Shown here one piece after another: positions 1 through 5,588 of a DNA stretch of 7,805 bases. Each line of letters opens with the position of its first letter. Position 1 is the stretch's first letter. A program made the position numbers and the translations under genes. The DNA lies in the NCBI GenBank assembly GCA_019113125.1, contig DXIA01000017.1, positions 1 through 7,805 on the forward strand, read 5' to 3'. Origin of the DNA: Candidatus Pygmaiobacter gallistercoris. GTDB taxonomy: Bacteria; Bacillota; Clostridia; Oscillospirales; Ruminococcaceae. Below the pieces are notes generated by a model. That model was not told the DNA's origin. It made no database searches and saw only the letters and a program-made list of their open reading frames with translations.

Positions 1-25
1 CCCCCAAGCCTTGGTGGCTTGGGGG
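1..25 (-). terminator. Candidate terminator hairpin downstream of the leftward ger operon
   Basis: The first 25 bases form a perfect 10-bp inverted repeat (CCCCCAAGCC at 1-10 and its complement at 16-25) around a 5-base loop. It lies about 88 bases beyond the stop codon of the gerC-type gene, which reads leftward. Reading rightward there is no T tract after it, so a rightward terminator is unlikely. Reading leftward, the bases that would form the T tract lie outside the window, so the call is incomplete. Confidence 0.5.
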
Positions 26-112
26 GCCGCTCTGAGTGCTTTCTACGCCAAAAGTCTACGGCAGAACCGTTGTTTTCTTATCCTGCCACACCTAAGGCCA
101 AAAGTGCTTTTT

Positions 113-1144
113 TCATGCCACCACCGTGACCTTTGGATCAAACCGGACGGTATTCTCGCCAAACAGCGTTTTCTGCCGAATCAGCGGGGCATAGGTCGCG
201 GCGTCCCACTGCAGAAAGTGCCAGCCGAATCGAAACAGGTCGATCCCCCGCTCGAGATAGCAGCGCTGGTAAAGCTGCGAAAAGGTCTGCTGCAGCCGGT
301 CGGTGAGTGCCTGCTCGAGCTGCCCGGGGTCGTTCTGCAGCGAGAGGTCTTTCACCTCTCCCACGAGTGAGACGGTCAGCTGCGCCGTGTCTTGTTCCAC
401 CTGTATCGTCAGCCGGGGATTTGTCAGGGTGCAGCTCTGTTCCCCGGCGTCATACCGGAACCGGTCGGCGCCGCCGAGCAACAATTCCGCGAGCTGCTTT
501 TCCTCCCCTGTAAGGGCAAGCGTCGGCTGTCCCTGCTGCAAGAGCAGCAGCGCATCCGTTTTGACCGGCCCGTCCTCCGCTGCTGCGAGCCGCGGCAGCA
601 GGAAGAAATCCTGCGACCGGCCGGCGAGATCAAACCGGTAGATCATCTGGGTCAGGCTGCGCTCGGGGCCGTCGCCGTCCTTCATCTCCTCGAGCGCGTC
701 GACCACCGCCTCGACCCCCTCGGTATCGAGCAATGCCCCCTCCTCTGCGGCCCGGTAGGCAAAGACCGCCATATTCGGGCGGGAGGAGCGCTCCTCCGAG
801 AAAAAGCGCAGGATCTCGGAAAGGCTGCCCGCCGCCGTCGTCTCCTCGACCAGCAGCAGCTCGTTCTGCGCATAGAACAACTGCTCGCGCAGCTGCTGCT
901 GTGCGTCGATCAGCGCAGTCTTGACCGTCTCTCCACCGCCCGAGATCAGCAGCGTCTTCTTCTCGCTCGACTCGGTCCCGCCCTCTGCGGCGGTGTAGGC
1001 AACCAGCTGTACCCGGTAGTCCTGCGGCTGCCCCGCGACGCAGATCATCTTGACCACCGCGCGGTCGGTCAGACTGACCGGCTGGCGGCAGCCGGCAAAC
1101 AGCAGCGCCGACATCAGCAGCGCCGCGATCCGAACGCGTTTCAT
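113..1144 (-). CDS. Ger(x)C family spore germination lipoprotein (C subunit of a GerA-type receptor)
   Basis: The 343-residue protein begins with a short basic stretch, a hydrophobic core and LFAGC with the cysteine at residue 19, which reads as a lipoprotein signal peptide and lipobox (F rather than L at -3). The C-terminal part, with ERGIDLFRFGWHFLQWD near residues 295-311, resembles the conserved end of Ger(x)C proteins. In this family the lipidated C subunit sits on the outer face of the spore inner membrane and works with the A and B subunits in nutrient sensing. The ATG at 1144 is chosen because it forms an ATGA overlap with the stop of the gerB-type gene and puts the signal peptide at the N-terminus; the open frame runs much further upstream, but only as an antiparallel shadow of that gene. 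It is a little shorter than typical members (about 370-400 residues) but looks complete. The germinant it responds to cannot be read from sequence. Confidence 0.93.
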   Translation of the reverse strand: MKRVRIAALLMSALLFAGCRQPVSLTDRAVVKMICVAGQPQDYRVQLVAYTAAEGGTESSEKKTLLISGGGETVKTALIDAQQQLREQLFYAQNELLLVEETTAAGSLSEILRFFSEERSSRPNMAVFAYRAAEEGALLDTEGVEAVVDALEEMKDGDGPERSLTQMIYRFDLAGRSQDFFLLPRLAAAEDGPVKTDALLLLQQGQPTLALTGEEKQLAELLLGGADRFRYDAGEQSCTLTNPRLTIQVEQDTAQLTVSLVGEVKDLSLQNDPGQLEQALTDRLQQTFSQLYQRCYLERGIDLFRFGWHFLQWDAATYAPLIRQKTLFGENTVRFDPKVTVVA

Positions 1145-2145
1145 CTCTTCTCCCCCTTCCCTGCAAGGGCGAGCAGCACCGCCGCCGCCACGCCGCCCCA
1201 GGTCATCCAGCGAAACACCCCCTGCGGGAAACCCGCATGGAGCACCAGCGAGACGCCGGCGACCAACAGCACCGAGAGGAGTACCGAATACCGTTTTCCC
1301 CGCTGCGGCAAAAAGCCCTGGATCAGTCGTTCCGCAGCCGCCGTCTCGAGGATCAGCTTGAGCAGCAACGCCATCAGCCAGATCGAGGCGTGCAGGCTGT
1401 CCAGCCGCCGAAAGACCGACAGGCTGCCGATCCGCGCCAGCGTGTAGACCGGCTGGCGCTGGCTCCAGGCAAACCCGCCGAGCACCAGCTCGCTGAGCAG
1501 TGCAAAGAGTGCATAGGTGGCAAAGACCGCAACCAGCATTCCCTTCCAGCGCAGCCTGGGTCGGTCCGCGACCCGATCCGTGAGCACTGCCCCCGCGAGA
1601 AAGTCCGGGGAGAGATAGAATCCGTTCTGCATCGCCTGACCAATCTCCCGCACCGGCAGCGGGCCGGCGTCGAGGTTTTCCAGCTGCAGATCCTGCAGGT
1701 TTGAGACCGCGATCAGAAGGATGGATCCGAGAAACAGGACGAGCAGTACCCCGCCCACCCGGGCGAATCCCTCGCTGCCGAGCCGCACCGCATAGTAGAT
1801 TAGCCCCAGCACCAGCAGCAGAAAGAGAAAGAAGGGCAGCTGCCACTCGCCGATGAAACCGAGAAAGCCGTTCGCCTCGTTGACCGTCACCCCGGCCGAG
1901 AGGAGCAGCAGCGCCGCGGTCAGTCCGCGCGCAGGGGTAGCGAGCCAACCTCGCTCGCCGATCCCCCGCTGCAGCGGCCAGAGCAATAGCCCGACAAGCA
2001 ACAGGTTGAAAGCGGCGGCCGGAAGGAGCACCTGTGCCGGGAACCGGATCGGCTCCCGGAACGGCTTGATCAGCATCTCGGCCGAGACCGCGAGATAGAT
2101 GCAGACAAGCAGCTGCCGCGCGCTGATCTTGTTATCTCCCCGCAT
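1141..2145 (-). CDS. GerAB/ArcD/ProY-type spore germination transporter-like protein (B subunit)
   Basis: This 334-residue protein is very hydrophobic, with about nine or ten membrane segments (roughly residues 11-25, 37-57, 74-88, 102-122, 130-148, 200-222, 252-270, 286-304 and 312-328). The stretch PVYTLARIGSLSVFRRLDSL near residues 232-251, followed by HASIW, matches the family signature of a Tyr-rich loop, an R-x-D element and a downstream Trp. GerB subunits belong to the amino acid-polyamine-organocation superfamily and are thought to bind the germinant within the spore inner membrane. The ATG at 2145 is preferred over one at 2253: it follows an AAAGGCGG-type ribosome site and begins with the usual short polar N-terminus, whereas the longer form adds 36 polar residues antiparallel to nothing conserved. 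It overlaps the end of the gerA-type gene by 14 bases and the start of the gerC-type gene by 4 bases, so the three are probably translationally coupled. Confidence 0.93.
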   Translation of the reverse strand: MRGDNKISARQLLVCIYLAVSAEMLIKPFREPIRFPAQVLLPAAAFNLLLVGLLLWPLQRGIGERGWLATPARGLTAALLLLSAGVTVNEANGFLGFIGEWQLPFFLFLLLVLGLIYYAVRLGSEGFARVGGVLLVLFLGSILLIAVSNLQDLQLENLDAGPLPVREIGQAMQNGFYLSPDFLAGAVLTDRVADRPRLRWKGMLVAVFATYALFALLSELVLGGFAWSQRQPVYTLARIGSLSVFRRLDSLHASIWLMALLLKLILETAAAERLIQGFLPQRGKRYSVLLSVLLVAGVSLVLHAGFPQGVFRWMTWGGVAAAVLLALAGKGEKR

Positions 2146-3601
2146 CCGACCGACCGCCTTTCGCCCCGGGCAGATCCGCCGCAGTGAAGATCCGCCCCGC
2201 AAGATTTTTCCAGCTGGTCCGCAGGATGCCGTCCCGCAGCGCGCCGCTGTCATAGGGGGTCAGCGGCGCGGTATAGGGCATCCCGAAACTGTTGATCGAG
2301 CAGATGTTGAGCATTGTAGCCATCAGCACCAGCACGATGCCGAGTGGCCCGGTCAGCCCCCCGGCGAGGATGAAGAGCATCCGCAGAATCGTGACCGGCT
2401 GGTAGAGCGACGGCACCACAAAGCCGCAGATCGCGCTGATCGAGGCGACGATCACCACCGGGGAGCCGAGGATCCCGAACTGGATCGCGGCATCCCCCAC
2501 GATGAGGGCGGAGATCAGGCTGACCGAGTGGCCGATCGCCTTGGGCAGCCGCAGTCCCGCCTCCTTGACGATCTCGAGCAGGATGTTGACGAAGATCGCC
2601 TCCATAAAAAGAGGCAGCGGAGTCGCCGCCTCGCTCGCCGCGACCTTGTAGAGCAGCTGGCCCGGCAGCAGCTCGGGGGTGAAGTTCGCCACCGCGACAA
2701 AGATGCCGGGCAGCAGCACCGCGGTGAAGAAAGCGAGGTATTTCAGCGCCCGGATGAAGGAGGCGTAGTAGGGACGCGAGGCGTAGTCGTCCATGCACTG
2801 AAAGTTCTCGGTAAAGAAAAATGGAATCAGCACCGCGTAGGGGGTTCCATCGGCCAGCAGCGCCACCTTGCCCTCGCAGACCTTGGCGCAGAGGGTGTCC
2901 GGCCGCTCGGTCAGCCCCGCGCAGCTGAAGAGCGAATAGGGGTTGTTCTCGAGAAACGGCGCGAGGTAGCCGGTGTCAAAGACCATCTGCAGCCGGATTT
3001 TTTTGAGCCGTTTCTTCACCCCTGCGACGAGGTTCGGGTCGGCGAGATCCCGGTGGTAGATCAGCGCGACCTCGGTTTTTGAGCACTCGCCGGTGCGGAA
3101 GGTCTCGATGACCAGCCCCTCGCTGCGGATCCGGCGGCGGATCAGCCCCATATTGCGGCGCAGAACATCGCAGAACGCCTCCTTCGAGCCGTAGACGTTG
3201 ACCTCGCTGTCCGGCTCGCCCGGCGAGCGCTGGGCGAAGTTCTGGGCCGGAAAGGAGTAGGCCTCGCCCCACCCGTCGATAAAGAGCAGCCCGTTGCCCG
3301 AGGCGAGCTGAAAGAACGCCTCCTCCAGCGTCTGCACCGGCGCCGCCGAGAGCGGCACCCCGCTCTTCTGCCGCAGCCAATTTGCCAGTTCTCCCGCATC
3401 CGCGAAGATTTGGTACTGGTACTGCAATGGCCGCAGCAGCAGCTCCCACGCAAGGTCCACCCCGGCGAGATCGTCGCAGAGACAGACCGCGCACCGGATC
3501 GAGCCAAAGCGCGCCTGCCGCACAAAAAAATCCGCCGAGGGGCCGAACTGTTCCTTGAGCCACGCAAGATTTTTTGAAAGTTCTCTGATGCCGTGTTCCA
3601 T
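2132..3601 (-). CDS. GerA family spore germination protein (A subunit)
   Basis: The protein has 489 residues, normal for GerA subunits. An N-terminal soluble domain (about 1-275) ends with the family motif VALLADGTPYAVLIPFFF (246-263). A membrane domain of four or five helices follows (about 285-305, 327-350, 358-400 and 405-435). It holds the hallmark stretch TPLPLFMEAIFVNILLEIVK (327-346), then EAGLRLPKAIG (347-357), and later the GD and FVVPSLY elements. A short polar tail ends the protein. GerA subunits are integral to the spore inner membrane and form oligomeric, ion-conducting complexes that pass on the nutrient signal. The start at 3601 follows a purine-rich site (AGGAAAGGGG). It is the first gene of the A-B-C operon, directly downstream of a sigma-G-type promoter. 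Nothing suggests truncation; all three subunits are intact, so the receptor should be functional. Which nutrient it detects is unknown. Confidence 0.96.
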   Translation of the reverse strand: MEHGIRELSKNLAWLKEQFGPSADFFVRQARFGSIRCAVCLCDDLAGVDLAWELLLRPLQYQYQIFADAGELANWLRQKSGVPLSAAPVQTLEEAFFQLASGNGLLFIDGWGEAYSFPAQNFAQRSPGEPDSEVNVYGSKEAFCDVLRRNMGLIRRRIRSEGLVIETFRTGECSKTEVALIYHRDLADPNLVAGVKKRLKKIRLQMVFDTGYLAPFLENNPYSLFSCAGLTERPDTLCAKVCEGKVALLADGTPYAVLIPFFFTENFQCMDDYASRPYYASFIRALKYLAFFTAVLLPGIFVAVANFTPELLPGQLLYKVAASEAATPLPLFMEAIFVNILLEIVKEAGLRLPKAIGHSVSLISALIVGDAAIQFGILGSPVVIVASISAICGFVVPSLYQPVTILRMLFILAGGLTGPLGIVLVLMATMLNICSINSFGMPYTAPLTPYDSGALRDGILRTSWKNLAGRIFTAADLPGAKGGRSDAGR

Positions 3602-3628
3602 CCGCCCGCCCCTTTCCTGTTCTGCGGA

Positions 3629-3659
3629 TAGTATGACGGCAACTGCATGAATTTAATCA
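3629..3659 (-). promoter_or_regulatory. Sigma-G-type promoter for the ger operon
   Basis: Reading leftward, CATACTA (3629-3635) is a perfect match to the Bacillus sigma-G -10 consensus. TGATTA (3654-3659) lies 18 bases upstream and differs from TGAATA at one position. Transcription would start near 3622, leaving a leader of about 20 bases that contains the ribosome site. GerA-family operons are known forespore sigma-G genes in Bacillus, so motif and context agree. It has not been tested here, and sigma-F recognises related sequences. Confidence 0.75.
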
Positions 3660-3673
3660 CCCGGGCAAGAATA
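3644..3673 (+). promoter_or_regulatory. Possible weaker sigma-G/F-like promoter for the DUF421-DUF4363 genes
   Basis: Reading rightward, TGCATG (3644-3649) and AAGAATA (3667-3673) are separated by 17 bases. The -35 fits the GHATR form of forespore promoters; the -10 agrees with CATWMTA at five of seven positions. Transcription would start near 3680, just before the ribosome site at 3693. The -35 lies inside the spacer of the opposing ger promoter. The match is modest, so treat it as a candidate. Confidence 0.33.
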
Positions 3674-3692
3674 GAGCCGACCAACTTTTCTC

Positions 3693-3698
3693 TGGAGG
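3693..3698 (+). promoter_or_regulatory. Shine-Dalgarno site that fixes the DUF421 start
   Basis: TGGAGG lies 8 bases before the ATG at 3707. The alternative ATG at 3647 has no comparable site and would add 20 polar residues before the first membrane segment, so the downstream start is preferred. Confidence 0.8.
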
Positions 3699-3706
3699 CT
3701 GTCGCG

Positions 3707-4378
3707 ATGCCGGTATTCATCCTGCGGACCCTGATCATCTATCTCATCATCATCTTTGCGATGCGGCTGATGGGAAAAAAACAGCTCGGAGAGCTGCAAC
3801 CCTCCGAGCTGGTATCCACGATTCTGCTGTCCAACCTCGCCTCGATCCCGATCGAGTCGCCCGAGATCCCGCTGATCTCGAGCATCCTGCCGCTGCTGCT
3901 GATCGTCAGCCTCGAGATTCTGGTCTCTGCGCTCTGCACCCGGTTCCGGGGGCTCTCCAACGCGATCTCCGGCCGGCCGAAGATCATTGTGCGGGACGGG
4001 GTGATCGACCAGCGGATCCTGCGGGAGCTGCGGTTCACGGTGGATGATCTGCTCGCCTCGCTGCGGGCAAAGGACATCTTTGATCTGCGTCAGGTCGCCC
4101 TCGCAGTGGTCGAGACCAACGGCAGCGTCAGCGTTTACAAGCGGCCGGCGGACAGCGAACTCACCCGCAAAGATCTGAAACTGCCGGACCCCAAAACCGA
4201 CAAACCGCCGATGCCGCTGATCGTCAACGGTGCGCTCAGCCGGGACGTGCTCGCTTACTGCAATCTGGACGCGGCATGGCTTGATAAGGTGCTGCGCCGC
4301 GAACGGCTCGGGCCGCAGGACATCCTGCTGATGCTCTGCGACGAGACAAAACAGTACACCATCATCCGCAGAGTCTGA
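3707..4378 (+). CDS. DUF421 (YetF-like) membrane protein
   Basis: The 223-residue protein shows the DUF421/YetF pattern. Two or three N-terminal membrane segments (about 3-19, 36-47 and 56-76) enclose the motif RLMGKKQLGELQPSELV (20-36). A soluble domain then carries LSNAISGRPKIIVRDGVIDQ (83-102), the DDLLASLRAKDIFDL stretch (113-127) and VALAVVETNGSVSVY (130-144). A second small alpha-beta part ends the protein. The biochemical function of the family is not settled. DUF421 proteins occur in the mobile spoVA operons of Bacillaceae and are linked there to the spore inner membrane and heat resistance, which suits a place beside a germinant-receptor operon. The gene is divergent from that operon, separated by 105 bases, and is followed 14 bases later by a DUF4363 gene, probably in the same transcript. 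The segment coding for GKKQLGELQPSEL doubles as a leftward terminator-like hairpin. Confidence 0.92.
   Translation: MPVFILRTLIIYLIIIFAMRLMGKKQLGELQPSELVSTILLSNLASIPIESPEIPLISSILPLLLIVSLEILVSALCTRFRGLSNAISGRPKIIVRDGVIDQRILRELRFTVDDLLASLRAKDIFDLRQVALAVVETNGSVSVYKRPADSELTRKDLKLPDPKTDKPPMPLIVNGALSRDVLAYCNLDAAWLDKVLRRERLGPQDILLMLCDETKQYTIIRRV
3775..3811 (-). terminator. Leftward terminator-like hairpin inside the DUF421 gene
   Basis: CAGCTCGGAG (3782-3791) and CTCCGAGCTG (3802-3811) form a perfect 10-bp stem with a 10-base loop. Reading leftward the stem is followed at once by seven T residues (A run at 3775-3781), as in an intrinsic terminator; reading rightward there is no T tract. It lies about 115 bases upstream of the ger promoter, where it would stop leftward read-through. 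The region also encodes a conserved protein motif, so coincidence is possible. Confidence 0.5.
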
Positions 4379-4380
4379 AG

Positions 4381-4385
4381 GGAGG
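4381..4385 (+). promoter_or_regulatory. Shine-Dalgarno site supporting a TTG start for the DUF4363 gene
   Basis: GGAGG lies 7 bases before a TTG at 4393 and within the 14-base gap after the DUF421 stop codon. No ATG or GTG in this frame has a comparable site before the membrane segment, so TTG is the likely start. Confidence 0.75.
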
Positions 4386-4392
4386 AAATTTT

Positions 4393-4761
4393 TTGCGCAG
4401 GGTCAAAATCGCAGTCTTTCTGCTGATCACCATTCTGGTGGTCTGTGTCGCCGGATATCTCTCGGTCGACCGGGTCAGCGGGCGGATCGGGGCGCTGCTC
4501 GAGACCGCAAAACAGCAAAATCAGGGCGGGGATACCCCCGCCCTGAAAGAGACACTGTCACAGCTGCAGGACTACTATGCCGACCGGGAATGGCTGCTCT
4601 CTCTCTTCGTGCGGCACGACTACGCGTTCAGTGCACTGCCGTCGCTCGGCGCACTCGAGAGCTATGCCGCCCAGTCGGACCAGACCGAACTCGACGCCGA
4701 GCTCGAGCGGGCCAGCGCCCAGATCCTGACGATGCGTCACTTGTTCTTGCGCTTTTTCTGA
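4393..4761 (+). CDS. DUF4363 family protein (single N-terminal membrane anchor)
   Basis: The 122-residue protein starts with RRVK and one hydrophobic segment (about residues 6-21), then a polar, helix-prone region to the end, so most of it should face outside the cytoplasmic membrane. The pattern of an N-terminal anchor, a helical hairpin, a W plus downstream H-D near 64-72 and a late H-L-F element resembles DUF4363, a Firmicutes family of unknown function often found beside DUF421 genes. Translation starts at TTG with a strong GGAGG site, which may lower its expression relative to DUF421. The last 25 bases overlap the end of nrdR on the other strand, so the two genes converge tail to tail. 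Codons for residues 43-51 form an 11-bp inverted repeat that looks like a leftward terminator. The family call rests on length, topology and neighbourhood more than on a sharp motif. Confidence 0.8.
   Translation: MRRVKIAVFLLITILVVCVAGYLSVDRVSGRIGALLETAKQQNQGGDTPALKETLSQLQDYYADREWLLSLFVRHDYAFSALPSLGALESYAAQSDQTELDAELERASAQILTMRHLFLRFF
4509..4546 (-). terminator. Leftward intrinsic terminator inside the DUF4363 gene, probably for nrdR
   Basis: TCAGGGCGGGG (4521-4531) and its exact complement (4536-4546) form an 11-bp GC-rich stem with a 4-base loop. Reading leftward it is followed by TTTTGCTGTTTT (4509-4520); reading rightward it is followed by AAGAGA, so only leftward termination fits. It lies about 190 bases past the nrdR stop codon, with no better candidate between. 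The nrdR mRNA would then carry a tail antisense to the 3' half of the DUF4363 gene. Confidence 0.65.
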
Positions 4762-5213
4762 TTGGAATCGAGCAGCTCCTTGAGCTCATCCATAAAAGTG
4801 TTGATATCGCTGAACTGACGGTAGACCGAGGCAAACCGGACATAGGCGACCTCGTCGATGTTCTTGAGCTGCTGCATCGCCTGCTCCCCGATCTCCAGTG
4901 AGGTGACCTCACGGTTCATCGTGTTGCTCAGCGTCTGTTCGATCTCATCCACCGCCTGCTCCAGCGCGTCAAAGGAGACCGGCCGTTTCTCACAGGCCCG
5001 CATCAGTCCGTTGAGCAGTTTCTGCCGGTCAAACGCCTCCCGCGAACCGTCCTTCTTGACCACCATCAGCGGGACCGTCTCGACGACCTCATAGGTGGTA
5101 AACCGTTTTTTGCAGGACAGGCACTCCCGGCGGCGGCGGATCCGCTCCCCGTCGTCGGTGGGCCGGGAGTCGATCACCTTGGACTCGACCTCCCCGCAAT
5201 AAGGGCACCTCAT
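4737..5213 (-). CDS. nrdR: Transcriptional repressor NrdR
   Basis: The 158-residue protein is a full-length NrdR. An N-terminal zinc ribbon has Cys3, Cys6, Cys31 and Cys34, with the conserved [19 protein letters not shown] stretch (13-31) and KRFTTYE (36-42). An ATP-cone domain fills about 48-138, including [20 protein letters not shown] (51-70) and [13 protein letters not shown] (121-133). NrdR senses ATP/dATP through the cone and represses ribonucleotide reductase operons by binding paired NrdR boxes. A lysine-rich tail ends the protein. The ATG at 5213 follows AGGAGG by 7 bases. The gene is second in a leftward unit behind a small DUF6514-like gene; no ribonucleotide reductase gene is in the window and no NrdR box is evident in the promoter region, so autoregulation is not supported here. 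Its end overlaps the convergent DUF4363 gene by 25 bases. Confidence 0.98.
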   Translation of the reverse strand: MRCPYCGEVESKVIDSRPTDDGERIRRRRECLSCKKRFTTYEVVETVPLMVVKKDGSREAFDRQKLLNGLMRACEKRPVSFDALEQAVDEIEQTLSNTMNREVTSLEIGEQAMQQLKNIDEVAYVRFASVYRQFSDINTFMDELKELLDSNQKKRKNK

Positions 5214-5220
5214 AGTCTTT

Positions 5221-5226
5221 CCTCCT
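5221..5226 (-). promoter_or_regulatory. nrdR Shine-Dalgarno site overlapping the upstream stop codon
   Basis: AGGAGG lies 7 bases before the nrdR ATG, and the TAG stop of the upstream small gene (5225-5227) provides its first two bases. Ribosomes ending the first gene stop on the initiation site of the second, which favours coupled translation. Confidence 0.8.
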
Positions 5227-5491
5227 AAACTGTAATCAGCTCATACAGCACTTCGCCCAGATTCTCCGGGCGCACCTGTGCGCCGCACAGCTTTTCAAAA
5301 TACCGCTTTGCGCGAGCCGCATCGCAGGTAATATCCTCCACCCGCGCAAAGCGGGTCTTCTCCTCTTGTCTCGCAAAGACCATCACCGAATAGCTGGTCC
5401 GCTCCAGCCTCGGGGTTCCGAGCAGAAAATATTCGAGCTCCTTCACCCCAGATCGGCAGCTGTGCCTTGCGACAACACACCCTTCGGTCAT
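5225..5491 (-). CDS. Small DUF6514-like protein of unknown function
   Basis: This 88-residue protein has no signal peptide or membrane segment. Its pattern, [11 protein letters not shown] followed by [24 protein letters not shown], then AKRYFEKL and a closing V-x-P-E-N-L-x-E-V-L-Y-E-L, resembles DUF6514, a family of small clostridial proteins with no known role; the assignment is from memory of the pattern and not confirmed by search. It reads as a small alpha-beta domain: two or three beta strands, then two helices. The ATG at 5491 has an excellent AAAGGAGG site 7 bases upstream. The gene is first in a leftward unit with nrdR, its stop codon lying inside the nrdR ribosome site. Co-transcription with nrdR does not by itself assign a function. 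Two cysteines near the start (residues 5 and 12) are the only conspicuous residues. Confidence 0.82.
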   Translation of the reverse strand: MTEGCVVARHSCRSGVKELEYFLLGTPRLERTSYSVMVFARQEEKTRFARVEDITCDAARAKRYFEKLCGAQVRPENLGEVLYELITV

Positions 5492-5517
5492 ACTGAATCC
5501 TCCTTTTCCACTACATC

Positions 5518-5546
5518 ATTATAATATATCATTCTGCACAGGAAAA
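5518..5546 (-). promoter_or_regulatory. Likely promoter for the DUF6514-like gene and nrdR
   Basis: Reading leftward, TATAAT (5518-5523) is a perfect -10. The hexamer 17 bases upstream, TTTTCC (5541-5546), is a poor -35 with three matches to TTGACA, so an activator or A/T-rich upstream contacts may help. Transcription would start near 5511, leaving a leader of about 20 bases. The region is strikingly AT-rich against the GC-rich surroundings. Confidence 0.55.
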
Positions 5547-5552
5547 GAAGTT

Positions 5553-5583
5553 TTTGTCGCAAAATTTGACACAAAACGACAAA
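5553..5583 (-). other. AT-rich inverted repeat between the epimerase-like gene and the nrdR unit
   Basis: TTTGTCG (5553-5559) and CGACAAA (5577-5583) form a 7-bp stem around a 17-base loop, starting 5 bases after the stop codon of the epimerase-like gene. Reading leftward it is followed by AACTTCTTTT. It could be a weak terminator for the upstream genes or an operator for the promoter at 5518-5546. The low GC content and long loop make termination inefficient at best, so some read-through into nrdR is likely. Confidence 0.4.
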
Positions 5584-5588
5584 TTTCG

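Noticed and set aside
11..370. Rightward open frame of 119 codons from the left edge
   Set aside because: It crosses the candidate terminator and the antisense of the gerC-type gene, with no recognisable domain.
392..1447. Rightward open frame of 351 codons opposite the gerB- and gerC-type genes
   Set aside because: It is antisense to two clear germination genes, shows no family motif, is rich in Arg, Gln and Pro as expected from GC-rich shadow frames, and has no convincing ribosome site.
1145..1948. Long upstream extension of the gerC-type frame
   Set aside because: It lies wholly within the gerB-type gene in another frame, and the lipoprotein signal peptide begins exactly at the ATG overlapping the gerB stop.
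2970..3004. Rightward T tract after CCGG repeats inside the gerA-type gene
   Set aside because: The possible stem is only 4 bp with a loop of about 20 bases, too weak for an intrinsic terminator.
2099..3082. Rightward open frame of 327 codons opposite the gerA-type gene
   Set aside because: Its composition (many Arg, Asp, Gln and His) mirrors the complementary strand of a membrane protein gene, and the GerA reading is unambiguous.
3647..3706. Alternative upstream start for the DUF421 protein
   Set aside because: It lacks a ribosome site, would begin upstream of the candidate transcription start, and adds a polar extension unlike the family, while TGGAGG sits correctly before the ATG at 3707.
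5492..5588. NrdR boxes for autoregulation of nrdR
   Set aside because: No pair of 16-bp sites resembling ACACWATATATWGTGT is present; the AT-rich stretch has the ATATAT core only, without the ACA/TGT flanks.
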